A DNA stretch of 44,584 bases from Rhodoferax sp. Lineage in GTDB: Bacteria; Pseudomonadota; Gammaproteobacteria; Burkholderiales; Burkholderiaceae_C. The stretch's first letter is position 1; every line of letters begins with the position of its first letter. This document shows positions 25,741-33,523 of this stretch, one piece after another. The stretch is from the NCBI GenBank assembly GCA_018063505.1, contig JAGPBF010000007.1, positions 1 through 44,584 of the forward strand, read 5' to 3'. Position numbers and translations under genes: made by a program. A model generated the notes under the pieces. The model did no database searches. It saw nothing but the letters and a program-made list of their open reading frames with translations, and was not told where the DNA came from.

Positions 25741-28562
25741 CCATGCGATTCATGGATGGCGGCGGCGTCATGGGCGCGATGCTGCGCGCCCACCCCTGGA
25801 CGGCGACGCCGCTGGGTGCATCGGCGCAATGGCCCGCGCAGCTCAAGACCCTCGTCGGTGTCATGCTCAACGCACCGCAGCCGATGTTCGTCGTCTGGGG
25901 GCCAGGGCAATGCATGCTCTACAACGATACCTATGCCGAAATCCTGGGTGGGCACCATCCGGCATTGGGGCAGCCGTTTCTGGAGGTCTGGTACGAGATT
26001 CGTGACGACGTGGAGCCGATCATGGCGCGGGCGTATGCCGGCGAGCCGATCTACATGGATGACATCGAGCTGATGATGCAGCGCCACGGCCATGCAGAGG
26101 AAACCCATTTTTCGTTCTTCTATGCCCCGGTGCGCGGCGATCACGGCGAAGTGCTCGGTGTATTTTGCGCCTGCAACGAAATCACCCGGGAGGTGCTTGC
26201 CAAGCGCGAACACGCAGCCGAACTCGATCGGCTGCGTGACATGTTCGCGTTGTCGCCCAGCTTCGTGGCGGTGCTGCGCGGGCCGGAGCATCGATTTGAT
26301 CTGACCAATGCGGCCTACCTCAAGCTCATTGGGCATCGCGATGTGATCGGCCTGCCGGTGCGCGCAGCCTTGCCGGAACTCGAGGGGCAGGGCTTCCATG
26401 AACTGCTTGACCGGGTCTACCGCTCCGGGGAGGCCCATAGCGGCCGCGCTGTGTCGGTCAAGTTGATTCCCCAGGTGGGCGCCGAGCCGCAGGAGCGGAT
26501 GCTGGATTTTGTCTACCAGCCGATGCGCGGTGCCGATGGACGGGTCAATGGCATTTTCGTCGAAGGCGTGGACGTGACCGAGGTCTTCATCCAGGCCCAG
26601 GACCTGCGCGAGAGCGACGAAAAATTCCGATCTTTCTCGCGGCTGGCCCCGAACCATATGTGGACCTCGCGCGCGAACGGTCATCTGGATTGGTTCAACG
26701 ACCAGACACTGCGTTACAGCGGCGTGGACATCGAGGCACTCGTCGGTGATGGCTGGGCCAGGCTGTTGCATCCCGACGACGTGGCCCGTGCCGCATCGAC
26801 CTGGTCGACCGCACTGCACAGCGGCGCAAACTATGAAATGGAATTCCGGATCCGCCGTGCCGATGGCGTATACCGCTGGCACCTGGTGCGTGCCTTGCCG
26901 GTACGCAACGCCCGCGGCGACATCGTGCGCTGGGTTGGCACCAACACCGACATCGAAGACCAGCATGCCGACCGCGACCAGCTGCGCGAGATCAACGCCA
27001 CGCTGGAGCGCCGCGCGGATGAGCGTACGCGGGAACGGGAGCGGATGTGGAGCAGTTCGCCCGACCTGATTGCGATGATCGATCCGCAGGGCATCTTTCT
27101 CGACGTCAACCCGGGGTGGACCAGCGCACTGGGCTGGGATCGGGAGCAGATCGTCGGCAAACGCATTGACGGATTCATCCATTCAGAGGATCAGGTCAAC
27201 GCCCAGGACGCGCTGGCACGGGCGACGGTGGGAGTCCTGCCCACCTTCGAGTGCCGCGTACTGCACGCCGACGGCAGCCATCGGATCGTGGCCTGGACCG
27301 CTGCGCCAGATGAACGCGCCATTTTTGCCTTTGGGCGCGACATTACCGCCGACCGCGAACGCGCGCTGGCACTGGCCATGGCAGAAGAGCAACTGCGCCA
27401 GGCGCAGAAGATGGAAGCCATCGGACAGCTCACGGGCGGCATTGCGCACGATTTCAACAACATGCTGGCCAGCATTTACGGCTCGATCCAGCTGATGCAG
27501 CGCAAGCTCGCCGCTGGCGGGCAGGATGGATTCGAGAAACTGCTGGACCGCGCGTCCGCCAGCGCGCAACGCGCGGCCGCGCTGACGCAGCGCCTGCTCG
27601 CCTTCGCCCGCCGCCAGGCGCTGGAGACGCGGCGCGTGGATGTCTGCGCGTTGATCGATTCGCTGGAAGACTTGATGACCCGCACGCTGGGGCCCCGCAT
27701 TGCACTGCAGGTGCGCCGCGCCGAAGACCAATGGCCGGCCAGGATCGACAGCGCGCAGCTCGAAAATGCGCTGATCAACCTGGTGATCAATGCGCGCGAT
27801 GCGATGCCCGCGGGTGGCCAGCTCACCATCGAGGTAAGCAACCACCGGTTCGATTCCCCTCATGCAGCGAGCCAGGCCGAACTCGCGCCGGGCGAATACG
27901 TGACCGTGAGCGTCTGCGACAACGGTGCCGGAATGTCGTCTACCGTCATCAAACGGGCCTTCGAGCCGTTCTACACCACCAAGCCGATCGGCCAGGGCAC
28001 CGGGCTGGGCCTGTCGATGGTCTACGGCTTCGTCAAGCAGGCCGGTGGCCATGCACGCATCCACAGCGAGCTTGGCCGCGGGACCACCATCACGCTGTTT
28101 CTGCCGCGCGATGTCTCGCAAGATGGCGCGGAAACGGCGCCGGCCGCGCCCCGTGCGCCAAAGGACGGCGCCCACGCAGGTGGAAGCATCCTGGTGGTGG
28201 AGGACGAGGCCAGTGTGCGCGAGGTCATCATCACCGTGCTGGCCGACCTGGGTTATGTCTATGCCGAGGCCAGCGACGCCGAAGTCGCGCTGGCCCTGCT
28301 CGACAGCAGGGCCCATTTCGACCTGCTGATTTCGGACGTCGGTCTGCCAGGCATGAATGGCCGGCAGCTGGCGGAGATCGCCATCGGCAAGCGCCCCGGG
28401 TTGAAGGTGCTGTTCGTGACCGGGTATGTCGATCAGGCGGTCGCGCAAAACGGCTTGCTTGGCAATAACATGCAGATGATCACCAAACCGTTCGTGATCG
28501 ATGATCTGGCCCATCGGATTCGCGCGATGCTTCGCGGTGAAACCGTCTCGCCGGCCTCCTGA
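25737..28562 (+). CDS. Multi-PAS hybrid sensor histidine kinase
   Basis: A 941-residue kinase with no transmembrane helices seen, hence soluble. The N-terminal about 420 residues hold three PAS-type modules; the first has HPWTATPLGASAQWP and PMFVVWGPGQCMLYND, the usual start of soluble PAS kinases. A fourth PAS (about 435-550) follows a short coiled linker. HisKA has GGIAHDFNNMLAS with phosphoacceptor H571. HATPase has INLVINARDAM, DNGAGM and GTGLGLSMVYGF. A C-terminal receiver has ILVVEDEASVREV, phosphoacceptor D867 in ISDVGLPGMNG, and TKPF. No heme- or flavin-binding PAS signature (for example LOV GRNCRFLQ) was evident, so the signal is unknown. It is coupled to the preceding single-domain regulator. 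Confidence 0.9.
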   Translation: MTMRFMDGGGVMGAMLRAHPWTATPLGASAQWPAQLKTLVGVMLNAPQPMFVVWGPGQCMLYNDTYAEILGGHHPALGQPFLEVWYEIRDDVEPIMARAYAGEPIYMDDIELMMQRHGHAEETHFSFFYAPVRGDHGEVLGVFCACNEITREVLAKREHAAELDRLRDMFALSPSFVAVLRGPEHRFDLTNAAYLKLIGHRDVIGLPVRAALPELEGQGFHELLDRVYRSGEAHSGRAVSVKLIPQVGAEPQERMLDFVYQPMRGADGRVNGIFVEGVDVTEVFIQAQDLRESDEKFRSFSRLAPNHMWTSRANGHLDWFNDQTLRYSGVDIEALVGDGWARLLHPDDVARAASTWSTALHSGANYEMEFRIRRADGVYRWHLVRALPVRNARGDIVRWVGTNTDIEDQHADRDQLREINATLERRADERTRERERMWSSSPDLIAMIDPQGIFLDVNPGWTSALGWDREQIVGKRIDGFIHSEDQVNAQDALARATVGVLPTFECRVLHADGSHRIVAWTAAPDERAIFAFGRDITADRERALALAMAEEQLRQAQKMEAIGQLTGGIAHDFNNMLASIYGSIQLMQRKLAAGGQDGFEKLLDRASASAQRAAALTQRLLAFARRQALETRRVDVCALIDSLEDLMTRTLGPRIALQVRRAEDQWPARIDSAQLENALINLVINARDAMPAGGQLTIEVSNHRFDSPHAASQAELAPGEYVTVSVCDNGAGMSSTVIKRAFEPFYTTKPIGQGTGLGLSMVYGFVKQAGGHARIHSELGRGTTITLFLPRDVSQDGAETAPAAPRAPKDGAHAGGSILVVEDEASVREVIITVLADLGYVYAEASDAEVALALLDSRAHFDLLISDVGLPGMNGRQLAEIAIGKRPGLKVLFVTGYVDQAVAQNGLLGNNMQMITKPFVIDDLAHRIRAMLRGETVSPAS

Positions 28563-28615
28563 GACGCGGCCTGCATCCCGGTTGGGCCGCTGGCCGTTGA
28601 CGGCCTGATCGATGT

Positions 28616-28647
28616 GCTGCGCGCGAAAGCCTCCGATTTCGCGCAGC
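28616..28647. terminator. Hairpin between the convergent kinase and dehydrogenase genes
   Basis: GCTGCGCGCGAAA (28616-28628) pairs with TTTCGCGCAGC (28637-28647), with a two-base bulge and an 8-nt loop, inside the 135-bp gap between converging genes. The AAA/TTT ends could give a short U-tract on both strands, compatible with a bidirectional terminator. Nothing else was seen in this gap. Confidence 0.45.
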
Positions 28648-28697
28648 TCCCACTGCGGCGATGGCGGCAGTTGCCTGCGCGACCGACCGAAAGTGTT

Positions 28698-29717
28698 TCA
28701 GCCAGCCATTGCCTTGAGCGCTGCATCTCCACCGGGTGTGGCCTTGCAGTCGGCAATGTATTGCCGGATGATTTCGGCAAAACTGGTGTCGGGCTGCAGG
28801 CCGAGCCGCTTTGCGCGCACCGCAGTGGCGCCGGCCGGCCAGTTGGCCACCATGCCGGCGATGCGTTCGTCGCGCACGAACTTCACCCGGGCCCGTACCG
28901 CACTGCCGGCGACTTCCTCCAGTGCATCGAGCATGTCGGCGACACGCACGTTGATCGACGGCAGGTTCATGCCCAGCCGGCCCTGGAACGCGTCGCGGCT
29001 GGCTTCGTAGACCGCGATCAGGCCTTCGACCGTCTTGCCGGGGGATGCCAGCGGATGCGACACCGATGCGTCGACCGGGCAGACCGACTCGACGCCGGCC
29101 AGCGGCTCGCGGATGATGCCGGAGAAGAACGACGACGCCGCGCCATTGGGCCGGCCCGGGCGCACCGAGACGGTCATCAGGCGTGCGGCACGACCGTCGA
29201 TGAAGCCCTTGCGCGTGAAGTCGGAGATCAGGTGTTCGCAGATCAGCTTCTGGATGCCGTACGAGGATTGCGGCGCCGGCAAGGTGTCGTCAGCCACCGG
29301 AGAGGGCATCGGCAGCGCGGCGTCCGGTCCGAACACCGCCACCGAGCTGGAGAACACCAGCTTGGACGGTTTGCCGCTGGCCTGGCCAGCGGTGCGCAAG
29401 GCCTCGAGCAGGGCGCGGGTGCTGTCCAGGTTCGAACGCATGCCCAGGTCGAAGTCGAGTTCGCATTCGCCCGACACGGCCGAGGCCAGATGAAACACGC
29501 CGTCGAACGGTTCGCCGCGCAGCGCCTCGCATTGCATCATCAGGGCGCCGGTGCGGTCCTGTACACGGGGGTCGGCGCGCAGATCGGCGGGCGAGGCGAC
29601 CTGGTCGGTCAGCACCAGCGTCTCGATCTTCTTGCCGTCGAGTTGCCCGCGTTGCAGCAGGGTTCGTGCAAGGCGTGCGCCGACAAAGCCGCCGCCGCCG
29701 GTGATCAACAATTTCAT
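28698..29717 (-). CDS. denD: NAD-dependent epimerase/dehydratase family protein, D-erythronate dehydrogenase-like
   Basis: A 339-residue extended short-chain dehydrogenase. The N-terminal Rossmann motif is MKLLITGGGGFVGARLA (GxxGxxG), and the catalytic SSYGIQK (YxxxK) lies in the middle, preceded by VFSSSVAVFG. The pattern VRPGRPNGAASSFFSGIIREPL matches the DenD type, which oxidises D-erythronate at C2 using NAD. The usual DenD partners (a kinase and a PdxA-like dehydrogenase) are missing. Instead the start overlaps the stop of a cysteine desulfurase-rhodanese gene (ATGA at 29717-29714). The substrate may therefore differ; the symbol is by similarity of motif only. Confidence 0.75.
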   Translation of the reverse strand: MKLLITGGGGFVGARLARTLLQRGQLDGKKIETLVLTDQVASPADLRADPRVQDRTGALMMQCEALRGEPFDGVFHLASAVSGECELDFDLGMRSNLDSTRALLEALRTAGQASGKPSKLVFSSSVAVFGPDAALPMPSPVADDTLPAPQSSYGIQKLICEHLISDFTRKGFIDGRAARLMTVSVRPGRPNGAASSFFSGIIREPLAGVESVCPVDASVSHPLASPGKTVEGLIAVYEASRDAFQGRLGMNLPSINVRVADMLDALEEVAGSAVRARVKFVRDERIAGMVANWPAGATAVRAKRLGLQPDTSFAEIIRQYIADCKATPGGDAALKAMAG

Positions 29718-31336
29718 GACTTCAGGTCTTTCGTGGGATGGGCAGAAGCCGCAGTGTAAGGTGCAGGCCCTGCGCCCAGTGCCAGCCCGCCTTCCAGGTG
29801 ACGGCATAAGCGGTGCCCCCGGCTTTGCATGGCCAGCAAGGCCTGCAGGCTGCGATTGCCGCTGCGGCAGAAGAACACCACCGGGTGCCGGTGTTCCGCC
29901 AGCCAGCGCGGCACCCCGCGCTGGAGCTCCGTCAGCGGAAGGTTGACCGCGGTCCTGCCAGCGCTGCACAGTGCGGCGGCTGCCGCATATTCGTAGGCCT
30001 CCCGCACGTCGATCAGCAAGGCCTGCGGGTCACTCTGCAACACCTGCTCGAGTTCGTTCCAGTCCAGTCCGCGCACCGCTTCGTTGCCGGCCTCAGCGGT
30101 GCTGCTGGCGGTGCTGGCGGGCCAGGCCAATGCACCGGAGTTTGCCGGCGCAGCGCCGCTGGAGCGCAACACCGCGCCGCATTGCCCGATCGTGGCACAG
30201 GCGCGGGTGATGAAGTCGTCGTCGGCCAGCGGGCCGAAAGACAGTCGAACTGCGGACGTGGTGCGCCATTCGGGCAAGCCCATCGCCTGCAACACGAAAC
30301 TGGGTTCTGCCTTGGCAGCCGAACAGGCGCTGCCGGCGCTGATACGGATGCCGGCGGCGTCGAACAGGTCGAGCAGCAATTTGCTGCTCAGGCCCGGTAC
30401 CGAGAAATTGAGTGTGGTGGGCAGCGTCTGGTCCAGCGGTGCATTGAAGACCACCCCTGGAAATGCGTCGCCGATGGCCTGCACCAGCCGATCGCGCCAG
30501 GTGTGCAGCACCTGGGCACTTTGAAAGGTGTCGCCGCGTTCGAGCGCATCGAACACGGCACCCAGCGCGGCGATGCCTGGCATGTTCTCGGTGCCCGAGC
30601 GTGCGCCTGCTTCCTGGCCGCCGCCAACCATCAGCGGGTGGTACGGGCTGCCTGCGCGCACATACAACATGCCGATGCCTTTGGGCGCGTACAGCTTGTG
30701 ACCGGAAAACGGTGCGTAATCGATCCGGGTCGCCTGCAGGTTCAGCGCGACCTTGCCCAGGGCCTGCACGCAGTCGACCAGCCACAAGGCGGCGCTGCCG
30801 GCAGCCTGGAGCACGCGCTCGATGCCGGCGATGTCGGATACGACGCCGGTTTCGTTGTTGGCCGCCATCGTGCACAACATGCCGATATCGTCGGCCCAGC
30901 TGGCCAGCGTCTGCAGATCATGCCGTCCGCCTGCGTCGACCGGCAAGGCGCGGACTTCCAGGTTCAGACCCAGCAAGCGGTTCCAGTAAGCCAGGCTTTC
31001 GGGCACGGCCTTGTGCTCGGTGGCGCCATAGACCAGCAACCGGCCAACGGTGTTGCCGCGATCACGGCGCTGGCGCAGCGCGCACAGGGCAGACAACACG
31101 GCGGTCTGGATGCCCTCGGTGGCACCGCTGACGAACAGCAGTTTGCCGGCGCCGGCGCCGACCAGCTTCGCTGCGCTGCACCGCACCGATTCGCGCAGGT
31201 TCTGCGCGACCAGGCCGGTGCTGTGCGAACTGCTGGGGTTGCCAAATTGCTGCTGCATCACGCGGCAGGCAGCGTCCAGCGCAGCCGGCAGTACCGGCGT
31301 AGTGGAATTGGTGTCGAGGTAGATCTCGGTAGGCAT
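29714..31336 (-). CDS. Cysteine desulfurase with C-terminal rhodanese domain (fusion)
   Basis: A 540-residue protein. Residues 1-390 are a class V PLP enzyme of the NifS/IscS type: YLDTNSTTPV at the start, GATEHKAV, the PLP-binding K214 in SGHKLYAPKGIGMLYV, GGGQEAGARSGTENM, and the short Cys loop SAGSACSAAKAEPS with catalytic C338. A linker rich in Ala/Ser (395-420) leads to a rhodanese domain with LLIDVREAYEY and catalytic C490 in FCRSGNRS. Sulfur could pass from C338 to C490 within one chain. It is coupled by ATGA to a DenD-like dehydrogenase and divergent from an Lrp/AsnC regulator, suggesting control by an amino acid such as cysteine (inference). Confidence 0.88.
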   Translation of the reverse strand: MPTEIYLDTNSTTPVLPAALDAACRVMQQQFGNPSSSHSTGLVAQNLRESVRCSAAKLVGAGAGKLLFVSGATEGIQTAVLSALCALRQRRDRGNTVGRLLVYGATEHKAVPESLAYWNRLLGLNLEVRALPVDAGGRHDLQTLASWADDIGMLCTMAANNETGVVSDIAGIERVLQAAGSAALWLVDCVQALGKVALNLQATRIDYAPFSGHKLYAPKGIGMLYVRAGSPYHPLMVGGGQEAGARSGTENMPGIAALGAVFDALERGDTFQSAQVLHTWRDRLVQAIGDAFPGVVFNAPLDQTLPTTLNFSVPGLSSKLLLDLFDAAGIRISAGSACSAAKAEPSFVLQAMGLPEWRTTSAVRLSFGPLADDDFITRACATIGQCGAVLRSSGAAPANSGALAWPASTASSTAEAGNEAVRGLDWNELEQVLQSDPQALLIDVREAYEYAAAAALCSAGRTAVNLPLTELQRGVPRWLAEHRHPVVFFCRSGNRSLQALLAMQSRGHRLCRHLEGGLALGAGPAPYTAASAHPTKDLKS

Positions 31337-31429
31337 GGCGGACTTTCCAGACGGGTGCGGTGGGAAGGCTCCAGTCTATGAATGGCGCGCGGCAAGAACA
31401 TCGCAAAATTCCTTTTGATCGGCCATAAT

Positions 31430-31458
31430 TTGAAACATCAATCTCCAATATGGATACT
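31430..31458 (+). promoter_or_regulatory. Candidate promoter of the Lrp/AsnC regulator gene
   Basis: TTGAAA (31430-31435), a 17-bp spacer and GATACT (31453-31458), in an AT-rich stretch between the divergent genes. The start point would fall within about 10 bp of the ATG at 31471, giving a very short leader. Confidence 0.35.
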
Positions 31459-31461
31459 TTG

Positions 31462-31471
31462 TGAAATTTCA
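31462..31471. promoter_or_regulatory. Palindrome TGAAATTTCA overlapping the regulator start codon
   Basis: A perfect 10-bp palindrome ends on the first base of the ATG. Its position and AT-rich symmetry suit an autoregulatory Lrp-type binding site. Confidence 0.35.
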
Positions 31472-31953
31472 TGCTTGATCGAACCGATCTGCAGTTGCTG
31501 GACGCTTTGCAGCGTGACGCGACCCTGTCGATGGCGCAACTCGGTGAGCGGGTCGGGCTGTCTGCCACGCCGTGCTGGAAACGCATCAAGCGGCTGCAGG
31601 ACGAGGGTTACATCACGGCACGGCTGGCGATCCTCGACCGCAAGAAGGTCGGCCTGCCGGTGACCGTGTTCGTCAGTGTGCGCACCACGCAGCACGACGA
31701 GAAATGGCTGGCGCGTTTCGCCGCCATCGTGACCGCCATGCCCGAGGTGCTGGAATTCCACCGCATGAGTGGTGACGTCGACTACATGCTCAAGGTGGTG
31801 ACCAGCAGCATCGATGGGTACGACCGCTTCTACAAGAAACTCATCCGCCAGGTGGGCCTGTCAGGTGTGTCGTCGGCGTTTTCGATGGAGCAGATCAAGA
31901 GCACCTCGGTGTTGCCGCTCGATGCGGGCGCGCCTGGCGGTAGTGATGGGTGA
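31471..31953 (+). CDS. Lrp/AsnC family transcriptional regulator
   Basis: A 160-residue regulator. The helix-turn-helix is at about residues 3-50 (RTDLQLLDALQRDATLSMAQLGERVGLSATPCWKRIKRLQDEGYI). The RAM effector domain follows, with VFVSVRTTQ, VLEFHRMSGDVDYMLKV and the C-terminal SSAFSMEQIKSTSVLPL. It is divergent from the cysteine desulfurase-rhodanese gene across 134 bp and is its likely regulator. Lrp-family proteins bind amino acids; cysteine-responsive members (DecR type) are known, so cysteine is a reasonable but unproven effector. Confidence 0.93.
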   Translation: MLDRTDLQLLDALQRDATLSMAQLGERVGLSATPCWKRIKRLQDEGYITARLAILDRKKVGLPVTVFVSVRTTQHDEKWLARFAAIVTAMPEVLEFHRMSGDVDYMLKVVTSSIDGYDRFYKKLIRQVGLSGVSSAFSMEQIKSTSVLPLDAGAPGGSDG

Positions 31954-31955
31954 TT

Positions 31956-31986
31956 GGCGCCGGCGCCGCCCGATGTGGCCGGCGCC
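31956..31986. terminator. 9-bp GC-rich hairpin after the Lrp/AsnC gene
   Basis: GGCGCCGGC (31956-31964) and GCCGGCGCC (31978-31986) pair perfectly across a 13-nt loop, 2 bp after the regulator stop and before the convergent GST gene. There is no U-tract, so termination strength is uncertain. Confidence 0.4.
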
Positions 31987-32013
31987 GGAATGCGCGCAGG
32001 GGCCGCTGCCCGG

Positions 32014-32652
32014 TTACAGCGCCGGGTCGAGGATGCCCGGCATGGCGATGAAACCGTCCCGGTGGCGCATGGCGCGGATCCAGGCCTGCAGCGCCGGATA
32101 TGGCCGCAGGTCGATGCGGGCCTCACCGGCCAGCGCCGCATACGGGAAACACGCAATATCGGCGATGCTCGGTTCGTGTGTGCCGGCCAGCCAGGGCCGG
32201 CCACTGGCCTGGTTCTCGGCCAGTGCGTCGTCCAGCAGGCGCAGGCTGGCGCGGGCCAGGGCTTCGCAGCGGGCGATGTCGGCGGCCATGCCGAAGCTGT
32301 AGTGCTGGCGTGCGGCCGCAATGCTGCGGGTCAGGTCGTCGGCGGTCGCCAGCCACGTCGTGATGCGCCCGCGGGTCGCGGCATCGTCCGGATACCAGTG
32401 GCCGGCACGGTCGTACTGGCTGGCCAGGTAGACCAGGCAGGCCTGCGCATCGCGCAGCAGGAAATCGCCATCGGCCAGCACCGGCAGTTGCCCCAGCGGA
32501 TTGATATCGCGCAAAAACGCTGGCGACCGGTGCTCGCGCCCCGGGTGGAAGTTCACCGCAATTCGCTGGTATTGCAGGCCCAGCCAGTGCAGCAGCAAGC
32601 GCAGCTTGTAGCAGTTGCCCGAGAGTTCGTAGTCGTACAGCCGGATCATCAT
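32014..32652 (-). CDS. Glutathione S-transferase family protein
   Basis: A 212-residue protein. The N-terminal thioredoxin-fold domain (1-80) has IRLYDYELSGNCYKLRLLLHWLGLQY, INPLGQLPVL (the cis-Pro loop) and LRDAQACLVYLA. The Ser/Cys region SGNCYK resembles beta-type active sites. The all-helical C-terminal domain has RPWLAGTHEPSIADIACFPYAA (N-capping box). It starts 3 bp after the stop of the oxygenase catalytic-domain gene, in a three-gene operon. A GST-like protein (NdmE) is a structural partner of the split methylxanthine N-demethylase NdmC/NdmD, so a scaffolding role here is possible. Ordinary glutathione conjugation or ring opening is the alternative. Confidence 0.88.
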   Translation of the reverse strand: MMIRLYDYELSGNCYKLRLLLHWLGLQYQRIAVNFHPGREHRSPAFLRDINPLGQLPVLADGDFLLRDAQACLVYLASQYDRAGHWYPDDAATRGRITTWLATADDLTRSIAAARQHYSFGMAADIARCEALARASLRLLDDALAENQASGRPWLAGTHEPSIADIACFPYAALAGEARIDLRPYPALQAWIRAMRHRDGFIAMPGILDPAL

Positions 32653-32655
32653 GGC

Positions 32656-33519
32656 TCAATCGGGGTGCACGCCAAACGCCATGCCGCGCTGGCGCAACCA
32701 GCGCCGGTAGGTGGCCGATGTCAGGTCGCAGCGCATATGGGCCTCGAGCGGCCCGTGCAGCGGCAGCCGGCGCGGGCGCTGGTTCTCCAGGATGGGCTTG
32801 TCCTGGCCGAAGATCATTTGCTGGAAGGCGATCATGTCGGCGTCGCCGAGCCGGTCCTCGAAGTACACCAGCAGCACATGTGCGATCACGTGTTCATCGT
32901 CCAGCGGTTGCACGAACAGGCCGATCACGTCCAGCGCGCCAGCGTGGTCGGGCGAAGACTTGTACAAGGCCGCCGTGAACGGCTGCATCACCCGGTAGCG
33001 GTATTGGGCGTCGATGCCATCCGCTGCGCAGGCCGACGCGCGCGGCTGGAAGAAATGGCAGTCCAGTGCCCATATCTCCTGGGTCGCAGCATCGACATGG
33101 ACGCGGTAGGGTGCGACTTCGGTTTGCGGCACCTTGCCCAGCGTGCCGGTATGGATGTACGGAAAATGCCCCATGTCGAGAAAGTTCTCCACCACCCGCA
33201 GGCCCGACGTGGCCACACCGATGCCGCCGCAGTCGACGATGCGCCGACCGGACTCGTCGTATTCGGGCAGTTCGAACAAAGTGCGTTGCGGTCCATCGCC
33301 GGTGTGTACCCACAGGTAGCCATACCGTTCGAGCACCGGCAATGACTGGCCGTCGGCGATGACGACCGGCAACGCCGCTGCGTCGCGCCACGCCTGCAGG
33401 TGGTTGCCCAGCAAGCGGGTCGCCATCGGCCGGTCGGCAGTGCAGCCGTCCAGCAGCGATGCCGAACCGATGGTCAGCCAGTCGCTGCGCACGTTGGGAT
33501 CCAGGGTATCGAAAGGCAT
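32656..33519 (-). CDS. Rieske-oxygenase catalytic-domain protein lacking the [2Fe-2S] site
   Basis: A 287-residue protein related to ring-hydroxylating oxygenase alpha subunits (VanA-like). The mononuclear iron motif is intact: VVENFLDMGHFPYIHTG (E111, N112, H118, H123), with D240 in FGQDKPILENQRP as the probable third ligand. The N-terminal 80 residues keep the Rieske scaffold (WLTIGSA, RLLGNHLQAWRD, YGYLWVHTGD), but the whole cluster-binding stretch with CxH and CxxH is missing. It would need electrons from a Rieske centre on another protein. That protein is probably the product of the gene 4 bp upstream. No regular alpha subunit in the window could replace it. Confidence 0.85.
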   Translation of the reverse strand: MPFDTLDPNVRSDWLTIGSASLLDGCTADRPMATRLLGNHLQAWRDAAALPVVIADGQSLPVLERYGYLWVHTGDGPQRTLFELPEYDESGRRIVDCGGIGVATSGLRVVENFLDMGHFPYIHTGTLGKVPQTEVAPYRVHVDAATQEIWALDCHFFQPRASACAADGIDAQYRYRVMQPFTAALYKSSPDHAGALDVIGLFVQPLDDEHVIAHVLLVYFEDRLGDADMIAFQQMIFGQDKPILENQRPRRLPLHGPLEAHMRCDLTSATYRRWLRQRGMAFGVHPD

Positions 33520-33523
33520 GGTC

